Assembly: GCF_019104745.1 (NCBI RefSeq)
Contig: NZ_JAHRWL010000001.1
Span: 186,001-250,000, forward strand
Direction: 5' to 3'
Length of the DNA stretch: 64,000 nt
Source: Thalassococcus arenae
GTDB taxonomy: Bacteria > Pseudomonadota > Alphaproteobacteria > Rhodobacterales > Rhodobacteraceae
The notes beneath the pieces are model-generated. The model saw only the letters and a list, made by a program, of their open reading frames with translations, was not told where the DNA came from and searched no databases. This document shows positions 33,667-40,604 of the stretch, in pieces (position 1 is the stretch's first letter; each line of letters begins with the position of its first letter). The translations under genes and the position numbers were made by a program.

Positions 33667-34574
33667 ACGACGCACCGGCCTGGATCGCCGTCGACTGGGG
33701 TACGTCGTCTTTGCGCGTCTGGCTGATGGACGCGCAGGGCGGGGTGATCCGGCGGCACGACTCGGATCAGGGCATGAGCCGGCTGGGCCGCGCCGATTAC
33801 GAGCCTGCGTTGCTGGACCTTGTCGGCGATGCTCTGCCCGACGGAACCTCTGTGCCGGTGTTGGTCTGCGGCATGGCCGGATCGCGCCAGGGTTGGGCCG
33901 AAGCCGCGTACGCCGCCACACCGTGCAAGCCGCCGGCCCTGTCGCAGGCAACCCGCGTCACCACGGCCGATCCCCGGCTCGACGTGCGCATCCTGCCGGG
34001 CATCAAGCAGGACAGGCCCGCCGACGTTATGCGTGGCGAGGAATCCCAGATCGCCGGCGTCTTTGCCCGGCATCCGGATTTCGACGGCGTGGTGTGCCTG
34101 CCCGGAACGCATTGCAAATGGGTGCAGGTCAGCGCCGGCGAGGTGGTCAGCTTTCGCACCTTCATGACCGGAGAAATCTTTGCCCTGTTGTCCCGGCATT
34201 CCGTGTTGCGCCATTCCGTCGATGACGGCTGGGACGACGACGCGTTTGCCGAATCCGTGGCACATGCACTGTCCCGCCCCGCCGGACTGGCCGCGGACCT
34301 GTTCACGTTGCGGGCCGAAGGCCTTTTGCACGGGCTTTCGCCCGCCAATGCCCATGCGCGTCTGTCCGGTCTGCTGATCGGGCTGGAACTGGCAGGCGCA
34401 CGACCCTACTGGCTGGGACAGCAGGTGATGGTGGTGGGCGCCACTGGCATTGCCCGCGCCTATTCCAACGCGCTGGCCGCGCAGGGTCTGTCGCCGCTGC
34501 AAACCGACGCCGAAGACATCACCCTGGCGGGCCTGACCGCCGCGTTCACCGCGCACCGGGAAACCACATCATGA
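33663..34574 (+). CDS. dgoK: 2-dehydro-3-deoxygalactonokinase
   Basis: A 303-residue sugar-acid kinase that phosphorylates KDGal to KDPGal in the De Ley-Doudoroff pathway. Family features are WIAVDWGTSSLRVWLMD (phosphate 1 loop), DSDQGMSRL, VCGMAGSRQGWAEA, DVMRGEESQIAG and VCLPGTHCKWVQV. It overlaps the preceding SDR and following dgoA genes by 4 bases each, showing tight coupling. Confidence 0.93.
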   Translation: MNDAPAWIAVDWGTSSLRVWLMDAQGGVIRRHDSDQGMSRLGRADYEPALLDLVGDALPDGTSVPVLVCGMAGSRQGWAEAAYAATPCKPPALSQATRVTTADPRLDVRILPGIKQDRPADVMRGEESQIAGVFARHPDFDGVVCLPGTHCKWVQVSAGEVVSFRTFMTGEIFALLSRHSVLRHSVDDGWDDDAFAESVAHALSRPAGLAADLFTLRAEGLLHGLSPANAHARLSGLLIGLELAGARPYWLGQQVMVVGATGIARAYSNALAAQGLSPLQTDAEDITLAGLTAAFTAHRETTS

Positions 34575-35176
34575 CCCGAGAGATCATCGCCATCCTGCGT
34601 GGCATCAAGCCGGTCGAGGCCGTGCCGGTGCTGGACGCGCTTGTGCAGGCCGGCATCACGACGATCGAAGTCCCGCTGAATTCGCCCGACCCCTATGACA
34701 GCATCGCGGCGATGCGTGCGCATGCAGGCGACTGCGCGCGGATCGGTGCGGGCACGGTACTGGAGGTGGCGCAGGTCGACCGGCTGGCCCGGATCGGTGC
34801 GCAGATCGTCGTTTCGCCAGACTGCAACGCCGACGTGATCCACGCCACCAAGGCCGCCGGGATGGCATCCTATCCCGGTGTCTTCACCCCGACCGAGGCC
34901 TTCGCCGCGTTGCGCGCCGGGGCCGACGGGCTGAAGATCTTTCCGGCTTCGCAACTGGGGGCCGAGGGCCTGAAGGCGATGCGTGCCGTTCTGCCACCCG
35001 AAACGGCGGTCTATGCGGTGGGCGGCGTCGGTCCCGACGATTTCGCCGCCTGGAAGGCTGCCGGAGCCACCGGTTTCGGCATCGGCTCGGCGCTGTACAA
35101 GCCGGGCATGGAACCCCAAGACGTCGCGTCACGCGCCGCCGCGATGGTCACCGCCTTCGACGCAGCCTATGGCTGA
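34571..35176 (+). CDS. dgoA: 2-dehydro-3-deoxy-6-phosphogalactonate aldolase
   Basis: A 201-residue class I aldolase of the KDPG/KDPGal family splitting KDPGal into pyruvate and glyceraldehyde 3-phosphate. Signatures are REIIAILRGIKPVEA, GITTIEVPLNSPDP, RIGAGTVLEVAQV, the Schiff-base Lys region GADGLKIFPASQLG and VGGVGPDDF. No dgoD (galactonate dehydratase) or lactonase is in the operon, so those steps must be encoded elsewhere. Its stop overlaps the beta-galactosidase start region. Confidence 0.94.
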   Translation: MTREIIAILRGIKPVEAVPVLDALVQAGITTIEVPLNSPDPYDSIAAMRAHAGDCARIGAGTVLEVAQVDRLARIGAQIVVSPDCNADVIHATKAAGMASYPGVFTPTEAFAALRAGADGLKIFPASQLGAEGLKAMRAVLPPETAVYAVGGVGPDDFAAWKAAGATGFGIGSALYKPGMEPQDVASRAAAMVTAFDAAYG

Positions 35177-37088
35177 GGCAGAGATGAAACGCACGCTGGG
35201 CTGCTGCTATTATCCCGAGCACTGGGACGAGGCCGTTTGGGCCGACGATGCCCGTCGCATGGCCGAGACCGGCCTGACCTGGGTCCGGATCGGCGAATTC
35301 GCCTGGTCGCGGCTGGAACCCGCCCCGGGCGATCTGCGCTTCGACTGGCTCGACCGGGCCATCGACACGCTGGGCAGGGCGGGGCTGAAAGTGGTCCTGG
35401 GCACCCCCACCGCGACGCCGCCGCGCTGGATGATCGACCGCCACCCCGACATGCTGGCGGTGGATCGCGACGGGCGCCCTCGCAGGTTCGGTTCGCGCCG
35501 GCATTACAGTTTTTCCCATAACGGCTATCTGGACGAATGCCGTCGGATCGTGACGCTGCTGGCCGACCGCTATGGCCGCAATCCCCATGTCGCCGCCTGG
35601 CAGACAGACAATGAATACGGATGCCACGACACGATCCTGAGCTATTCCGAGATCGACCGCGCGGCGTTTCAGGACTGGTGCGCGCAGCGGTATCAATCCA
35701 TCGACGCGCTGAACCGCGCCTGGGGCAACGTGTTCTGGTCCATGGAGTATTCCGGCTTTGACCAGATCGACCTGCCCAACCTGACGGTGACCGAAGCCAA
35801 TCCCGGCCATTGGCTGGCCTTCCGCCGCTTCGCCTCGGACCAGGTGGGGCGCTTCAACCGCGTGCAGGTCGACGTCATCCGGGCGCGCTCGGACGCGCCG
35901 ATCGCGCATAACTACATGGGCCGGATCACCGATTTCGACCATTTCAAGGTCGGCGACGATCTGGATATCGCCAGTTGGGACAGCTATCCGCTGGGCTTTC
36001 TCGAAGATCGCGTCGGGGCGGATGCCGCCCATCAGCGTGCCTTTGCGCGGCAAGGCGATCCGGATTTTCAGGCTTTTCACCATGACCTTTACCGCGCCGT
36101 CGGCAAAGGCCGCTGGTGGGTGATGGAGCAGCAGCCCGGCCCGGTGAACTGGGCGCCGGTCAACCCCGCGCCCCTGCCCGGCATGGTGCGCCTGTGGTCA
36201 TGGGAGGCATTTGCCCACGGCGCCGAGGCGGTGTGCTATTTCCGATGGCGCCAGGCGCCGTTCGCGCAGGAACAGATGCATTCCGGCCTGTTGCGCCCGG
36301 ATAGCGAAGCCGCGCCCGCCCTGGCCGAAGCGGCCCAGGTCGCGCAGGAAATCGCGACCGCGCCGCGTGTCGCACCGGTGCAAGCGCCTGTCGCTCTGAT
36401 TTTCGACTACGACGCCGACTGGGCCTGGACGATCCAGCCGCATGGCGCGGGTCTGAGCTATTTCGGACTGGTCTTCGACTGGTACCGCGCGCTGCGCCGC
36501 GCCGGACTGTCTGTGGACATCTTGCGCCCTGAAACCCGGGATTTCACCGGCTATCGGCTGGTTCTCGTGCCCGGTATGATGCACATGCCGGACGATCTGA
36601 AAACCGCGCTGGCGAACGCGGATGCCGAAATCCTGATCGGACCGCGCAGTGCGGCACGCGATGTCGAAATGGCGATCCCCGTGCCCCTGCCCCCGGCCTT
36701 TCCAGGCCTCGCGGTGACGGTTTCCCGGGTGGAAAGCCTGCGCGCCGATTGCCCGCTGCCGATCCAGGGCGGCGGCGCGGTCATCGGATATCGCGAAGAC
36801 CTGGAAGGCAGCGCTGGCGCGGTTCTGACGCTGCAAGACGGCAGCGCCATTGCCCGCCGCTCGGGCCGTGTCACATATCTGGGCGCGTGGTGCGACGATC
36901 CGGGCCATGACAGGCTGGTTGCCGATCTGTGCGCACGCGCCGGGATCGAGACCCTTGCCCTGCCCGAAGGGGTCCGGGTCCGCGACACCGCGAACGAGCG
37001 GTTCTGGTTCAACCACACCGCGCAAACGGTCGACACGCCCTTCGGTCCGCTTCCTCCCGCCGGCATCCTGCGCAGGCCCAGGGCATGA
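35169..37088 (+). CDS. Beta-galactosidase, GH42 family
   Basis: A 639-residue family 42 hydrolase. Early motifs are LGCCYYPEHWDEAVWADDARRMAETGLTWVRIGEFAWS and GTPTATPPRWM; acid/base Glu is in AWQTDNEYGCHDT and nucleophile Glu in WVMEQQPGPVNWAP. A C-terminal beta domain ends the protein. No signal peptide; cytoplasmic. The ATG at 35169 overlaps dgoA by 8 bases; ATG 35184 is an alternative with a ribosome site (GAGGCAGAG). Last gene of the galactoside operon. Confidence 0.92.
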   Translation: MAEAEMKRTLGCCYYPEHWDEAVWADDARRMAETGLTWVRIGEFAWSRLEPAPGDLRFDWLDRAIDTLGRAGLKVVLGTPTATPPRWMIDRHPDMLAVDRDGRPRRFGSRRHYSFSHNGYLDECRRIVTLLADRYGRNPHVAAWQTDNEYGCHDTILSYSEIDRAAFQDWCAQRYQSIDALNRAWGNVFWSMEYSGFDQIDLPNLTVTEANPGHWLAFRRFASDQVGRFNRVQVDVIRARSDAPIAHNYMGRITDFDHFKVGDDLDIASWDSYPLGFLEDRVGADAAHQRAFARQGDPDFQAFHHDLYRAVGKGRWWVMEQQPGPVNWAPVNPAPLPGMVRLWSWEAFAHGAEAVCYFRWRQAPFAQEQMHSGLLRPDSEAAPALAEAAQVAQEIATAPRVAPVQAPVALIFDYDADWAWTIQPHGAGLSYFGLVFDWYRALRRAGLSVDILRPETRDFTGYRLVLVPGMMHMPDDLKTALANADAEILIGPRSAARDVEMAIPVPLPPAFPGLAVTVSRVESLRADCPLPIQGGGAVIGYREDLEGSAGAVLTLQDGSAIARRSGRVTYLGAWCDDPGHDRLVADLCARAGIETLALPEGVRVRDTANERFWFNHTAQTVDTPFGPLPPAGILRRPRA

Positions 37089-37153
37089 CGGTGCCACCGA
37101 TCGTCGGGTTTTTGCCCTTGTTTTCCCCCAACCCAATCCCTAGACAGGCAGGC

Positions 37154-37243
37154 GGAGACGTGGCCGAGTGGTCGAAGGCGCTCCCCTGCTAAGGGAGTAG
37201 ACGGGAAACCGTCTCGAGGGTTCGAATCCCTTCGTCTCCGCCA
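37154..37243 (+). tRNA. tRNA-Ser (anticodon GCU)
   Basis: The acceptor 5' strand GGAGACG pairs with CGTCTCC, followed by G and an encoded CCA. Anticodon stem CTCCC/GGGAG encloses CTGCTAA (anticodon GCT at 37188-37190). A long variable arm and the T loop GGTTCGAATCC are present, as in class II tRNAs. It is intact, and its 3' end is the integration site of the downstream element. Confidence 0.97.
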
Positions 37244-37248
37244 TTTTC
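37230..37248 (+). repeat. attL core (direct repeat)
   Basis: CTTCGTCTCCGCCATTTTC; identical to 47534-47552. It covers the last 14 bases of the tRNA gene (including CCA) and 5 bases beyond, the usual geometry for tRNA-integrating elements. Confidence 0.92.
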
Positions 37249-37264
37249 CTCCAGTCTACGTTCG

Positions 37265-37366
37265 CTTAACCACCTGATAGTAGGGCAGAATTCGGCATTT
37301 TCGCGCTTGCAGCGTTGTTTGATCCGCTTGATTTGCTGCACATTTTGCTACACAATTTGCTGCACA
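37265..37366 (+). repeat. Integrase arm-type repeats, left end
   Basis: CTTAACCACCTGATA (37265-37279) and three TTTGCT(G/A)CACA copies at 37332, 37344 and 37356 spaced exactly 12 bases. Related copies appear at the right end (47438, 47450 and 47503), so these are likely recombinase or accessory-protein sites. Confidence 0.7.
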
Positions 37367-37385
37367 AACGGGGGATTTCTCCGCC

Positions 37386-38654
37386 ATGAGCATCGCGAAA
37401 CGAGGCCGCCTTTACCACCTCCGCCGCCGCGTGCCGCGCCGGTATCGGGGTATCGAGCCGCGCGAAACCGTCTGGATCAGCCTGCACACCGACTCGGAGA
37501 CCATCGCTCAGAGCAAGGCGGATCGGGCGTGGAGCCAGATGATCGAGGCTTGGGAGGCGCGGCTGGCCGGGAACAGCGCGGATGCGGAGGCCCGCTACGA
37601 GGCCGCGCGCGATCTGGCCCGGGCGAGAGGCTTTCGGTATCTGGATGCGGGGGCGGTAGCCAAACTGCCTGTCGAGGATGTCGTTGAACGCGTCGAGGCC
37701 ATCCCTGCGCCTGCGGACCAACCCGATGCTGTGGAAGCCGCCGCTTTGCTCGGCACCGTTCCCGAGCCCCGCATCACGGTCACCAAGGCGCTTGAACTCT
37801 ATTGGTCGCTCGCCAAGGAAAAGACCCTCGGCAAGAGCGAGGACCAGCTGCGCCGCTGGGAGGCCCCGCGCAAGAAGGCGGTGATGAACTTCGTCGCGAT
37901 CATCGGCGACAAGGAGATCGCCAACATCACTCGCGACGACATGCTCGACTTCCGTCAACACTGGCTCGACCGGATCGAGGCGGGTGACGTCACGGCGAAC
38001 TCGGCCAACAAGGATCTGATCCACCTGGGCGACGTATTGAAGACCGTGAACATGATGAAGCGGCTTGGACTGGTGCTGCCGCTGGGCGAGTTGTCCTTCA
38101 AGGAGGGCGAGAAGCAAACGCGACCGCCATTCAGCGAGGACTGGATCAGGACGCGACTGCTCGCCCCCGGTGCTCTGGACGGGTTGAACGGCCAGGCGCG
38201 CGCCCTGCTCTTGGGGATGATCAACACGGGCTACCGACCGTCCGAAGGCGCGGCGCTGACGGCGGAAACAATCCGGCTCGATTGCGACGTGCCGCACATT
38301 TCTATCGAACCCGAGGGAAGGCAATTGAAGTCGCACTATGCGCGCCGCGTGATCCCTCTGACCGGGGTCTCGCTGGAAGCCCTCAAGCAGTACCCCGAAG
38401 GCTTTCCCCGCTACCGGAACCGCGCGACCCTCAGCGCGGTCGTGAACAAGTTCCTCCGCGCCAACGGCCTGCTCGAGACCCCGCGCCACTCGATGTACTC
38501 CCTGCGACATGCCTTCGAGGACCGCATGCTTGCCGCCGGGATCGACGATCGCATCCGCCGCGACCTCTTCGGTCACCGGCTCGACCGCGAACGATACGGC
38601 AAAGGCGCGTCGCTGGAACACGTCGCAGAACTCGTCGCGCGCGTCGCCTTCTGA
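37386..38654 (+). CDS. int: Site-specific tyrosine recombinase/integrase
   Basis: A 422-residue integrase. The N-terminal SIAKRGRLYHLRRRVPRRYRG is an Arm-binding-type region; a core-binding helical part follows (ITVTKALELYWSLAKEKTLGKSEDQL). In the catalytic half: INTGYRPSEGAAL (first Arg), SLRHAFEDRML (His/Arg) and FGHRLDRERYGKG (His, then Tyr). This set is the R-H-R-Y arrangement. It lies directly inside attL and reads away from the tRNA, and presumably catalysed the insertion. Confidence 0.92.
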   Translation: MSIAKRGRLYHLRRRVPRRYRGIEPRETVWISLHTDSETIAQSKADRAWSQMIEAWEARLAGNSADAEARYEAARDLARARGFRYLDAGAVAKLPVEDVVERVEAIPAPADQPDAVEAAALLGTVPEPRITVTKALELYWSLAKEKTLGKSEDQLRRWEAPRKKAVMNFVAIIGDKEIANITRDDMLDFRQHWLDRIEAGDVTANSANKDLIHLGDVLKTVNMMKRLGLVLPLGELSFKEGEKQTRPPFSEDWIRTRLLAPGALDGLNGQARALLLGMINTGYRPSEGAALTAETIRLDCDVPHISIEPEGRQLKSHYARRVIPLTGVSLEALKQYPEGFPRYRNRATLSAVVNKFLRANGLLETPRHSMYSLRHAFEDRMLAAGIDDRIRRDLFGHRLDRERYGKGASLEHVAELVARVAF

Positions 38655-38869
38655 GCCAGCAGCGCCCGCGCCCGGCGCTGCGCCTCGGACAGCCGTTTCT
38701 CCTTCTTCACGGCCGCGGCCATCTCCGCCTCCAGCCGCTCGAAGACCGGCGCGAATGCCGGGTCATTGGCAACCAGCGCAGCCACCTTCACCAGTGCCGC
38801 TTCGATCCGCGCGGCATCGACCGGTTGGGTCGGTTCGGTGCGTGCTGCTGATGGGCGAGACGGTGTCAT
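38573..38869 (-). CDS. Small conserved-looking hypothetical protein
   Basis: A 98-residue open frame whose middle, PVDAARIEAALVKVAALVAND then PAFAPVFERLEAEMAAAVKK and EKRLSEAQRRARALLAQK, is helical, charged and resembles small proteins I recall next to integrases in Rhodobacterales. The C-terminal third runs antisense over the integrase end, which weakens it; a shorter form ending elsewhere cannot be excluded. Convergent with the integrase gene. Function unknown. Confidence 0.45.
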   Translation of the reverse strand: MTPSRPSAARTEPTQPVDAARIEAALVKVAALVANDPAFAPVFERLEAEMAAAVKKEKRLSEAQRRARALLAQKATRATSSATCSSDAPLPYRSRSSR

Positions 38870-39126
38870 GCATACGAGCATGAGGCCAAGCATTTGGCTT
38901 GTGCAGGGCGCGCGAACGCGCCGCGTAAAGCGGCCTGTAACAGCGTACAAATCGGATGGGGAGCCCTCCAAACGCCCGGCTCAAATCGAAGCACCGAAGT
39001 GAGCATCTTGGCGGTTGCGCCCGGCCCCCGACTCATGCGTCTGGGAGCGTCGCTCGAGCCTGCATTCTTGGGGCTTTGAAAGCGTGCCGAGAGCTGATTT
39101 CAGAGGGCTGCGGAAGACAACTGGAA

Positions 39127-39151
39127 GAAGGGCAAGATAAAAGCGGCTGCC
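39127..39151 (+). repeat. Island repeat copy 1
   Basis: AAGGGCAAGATAAAAGCGG followed by CTGCC. Shares CAAGATAAAAG-x-GG with copies 2 and 3. Confidence 0.5.
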
Positions 39152-39330
39152 ACGAATGCCGCAAGTCACTGACGTGACTAGCGTTTTCGCGTGCATGCAA
39201 ATCGGTCGTGTGCAGGTTTCCTGCAATTTCGCAGTGTTTTCAGACCTCTAGTATGCACAATGCGGAAACCTGCTTTTGGCAGCTACTCCGTAGACAAGGC
39301 GACGAGTCCGAGCGTCAAGAGTTGGTATCT

Positions 39331-39372
39331 TGCGCACAACAATGGGAGCGCAAGATAAAAGAGGTGCGGCAA
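39331..39372 (+). repeat. Island repeat copy 2
   Basis: TGCGCACAACAATGGGAGCG then CAAGATAAAAGAGGTGCGGC. It matches the reverse complement of 39609-39647 over about 36 bases with few differences and two short gaps. Confidence 0.6.
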
Positions 39373-39608
39373 CACGTGCCCAGGTGTCTGATGTTGATGA
39401 AGAAATCGCACGGCGACTCTCTAACCCTTGCCGCTTAAGGGCGCCTAAATATCTGATCTTGGGTAGAAACTGACGCCGCAAAAAGCGTCCATCGGGAATG
39501 TGCCGCTGAATTATTCGCGCAAAATCAGTGCGTTGACCGTACTTTCGCCGCGTCATGTTAAGGAGTGCGGTTGAATAAAGCCAGTCACAACAACCAGTTG
39601 CGTGCCGA

Positions 39609-39647
39609 CTGCGGCACCCCTTTTATCTCGCGCTCCATTGATGCGCG
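39609..39647 (-). repeat. Island repeat copy 3 (inverted)
   Basis: On the minus strand: CGCGCATCAATGGAGCGCG then AGATAAAAGGGGTGCCGCAG. Forms a long imperfect inverted repeat with copy 2, enclosing about 240 bases. Confidence 0.6.
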
Positions 39648-39677
39648 GTCTCGGGGGTCATGTCTCGTCAACACAAT

Positions 39678-40517
39678 TCAGTGAAAGCTTGCTTGAAAGC
39701 TGGTCGCCGTGAGCGACACATGCGCGTCAAGCGGCGGGCGCAACTCGAAAGCCTTGGGCGTTCGTGCGAAATTCCAAAGGCGAAACAAGCACCATTCCTC
39801 GCGCCGTTCATCTGCCACTGCAAGTTCATTGCGCGAGACATGGAACGGCGTGCGTTCCCACCCGTTTGTGGTCTTCACCTCGATGAGACGCTGCCGTCCG
39901 TCTGCATTGAAACTGGCAATATCATAGCCCGCGCCATCCCCTTCTTCTTCCGAAACCCAGCGGATTTGTTGCGCCAAGTCCTCCCGCCCCGCTGCAGTCA
40001 GAGTGTTACGCTCGTGTTTCAAGACGCGCTCTTCTCCAGCCTTACCAAGGGCGCGGTTGCGTTTATCCCGCGCGGCCACGTCGAACTTCTTGGCGATGTG
40101 GAGCATCTGCTCAAGCTCGTCCGGCGGCGGTTGGTTGGTCAACGTCGGTGCAGGCCCGACCCAGAGTTGCGCCGCCTCGGCCATGCCTTCCATCGGCCGG
40201 GAAGAAAGGGAACGATACGCCCAGTCTGGACGCATCGCCAACCAGCGTGCGACGGCGTCGATCAAGCTGGCCTGGAAGTTGAACGCGGGTTTGTACCCGG
40301 TGATCCAGGCCTCACCGAGCCCTTTGAGCACAGCGCTGATGTTCTGATGTTTGAACTCAACCGACCCGTCCGAGCGGTCGTTGAGGTGCGGTAGAAGCTG
40401 CCGTCGATGCTCGGCCTTGTTGTAGGGATGGCCTGCCACATCTTCGGCCAGCATCGCGAAGTAATCCGCGACGATCAGGTCATTCTCGGCATCTGTCCAC
40501 GCTTGGCTCGACATCAT
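39678..40517 (-). CDS. DUF3883 domain protein, PD-(D/E)XK nuclease-like
   Basis: A 279-residue protein. The C-terminal domain (about residues 155-279) is DUF3883: GKAGEERVLKHERNTL, VSEEEGDGAGYDIASFNADG, RQRLIEVKTTNGWERTPFHV, SRNELAVADERREEWCLFRL and FELRPPLDAHVSL. The GYDI...IEVK part is a classic PD-(D/E)XK catalytic arrangement. The N-terminal 150 residues (SSQAWTDAENDLIVADYFAML, FKHQNISAVLKGLGEAWITGY) are a helical accessory domain. It follows the helicase by 87 bases in the same direction, suggesting a two-gene defence module. Start may be 40517 or 40514. Confidence 0.82.
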   Translation of the reverse strand: MMSSQAWTDAENDLIVADYFAMLAEDVAGHPYNKAEHRRQLLPHLNDRSDGSVEFKHQNISAVLKGLGEAWITGYKPAFNFQASLIDAVARWLAMRPDWAYRSLSSRPMEGMAEAAQLWVGPAPTLTNQPPPDELEQMLHIAKKFDVAARDKRNRALGKAGEERVLKHERNTLTAAGREDLAQQIRWVSEEEGDGAGYDIASFNADGRQRLIEVKTTNGWERTPFHVSRNELAVADERREEWCLFRLWNFARTPKAFELRPPLDAHVSLTATSFQASFH

Positions 40518-40604
40518 GCCAGGCTAGGGGAAGGTCAGGCTTATGTCACTTAGTTGCGCAACTTTGGGTGCTTGCGCCCGACGTGAAGGGTCTTGATAGT
40601 GTAT

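Larger units (their letters stand above)
38870..39677. other. Noncoding tract with three related repeats
   Basis: About 0.8 kb without a convincing gene. It holds three copies of a sequence built on CAAGATAAAAG, listed separately, and the palindrome TGCAGG-TTT-CCTGCA (39211-39225). A possible 61-76 residue open frame (39208-39438) contains one repeat copy and has no family resemblance, so it is not called. Confidence 0.5.

Noticed and set aside
37332-37366. Three 12-base-spaced repeats suggesting a CRISPR-like array
   Set aside because: The repeat unit is 11 bases with one-base spacers and recurs at the other island end; this is a recombinase arm-site pattern, not CRISPR.
39208-39438. A 76-residue open frame in the island's noncoding tract
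   Set aside because: It contains one of the repeated sequences, has no family character and no convincing ribosome site.
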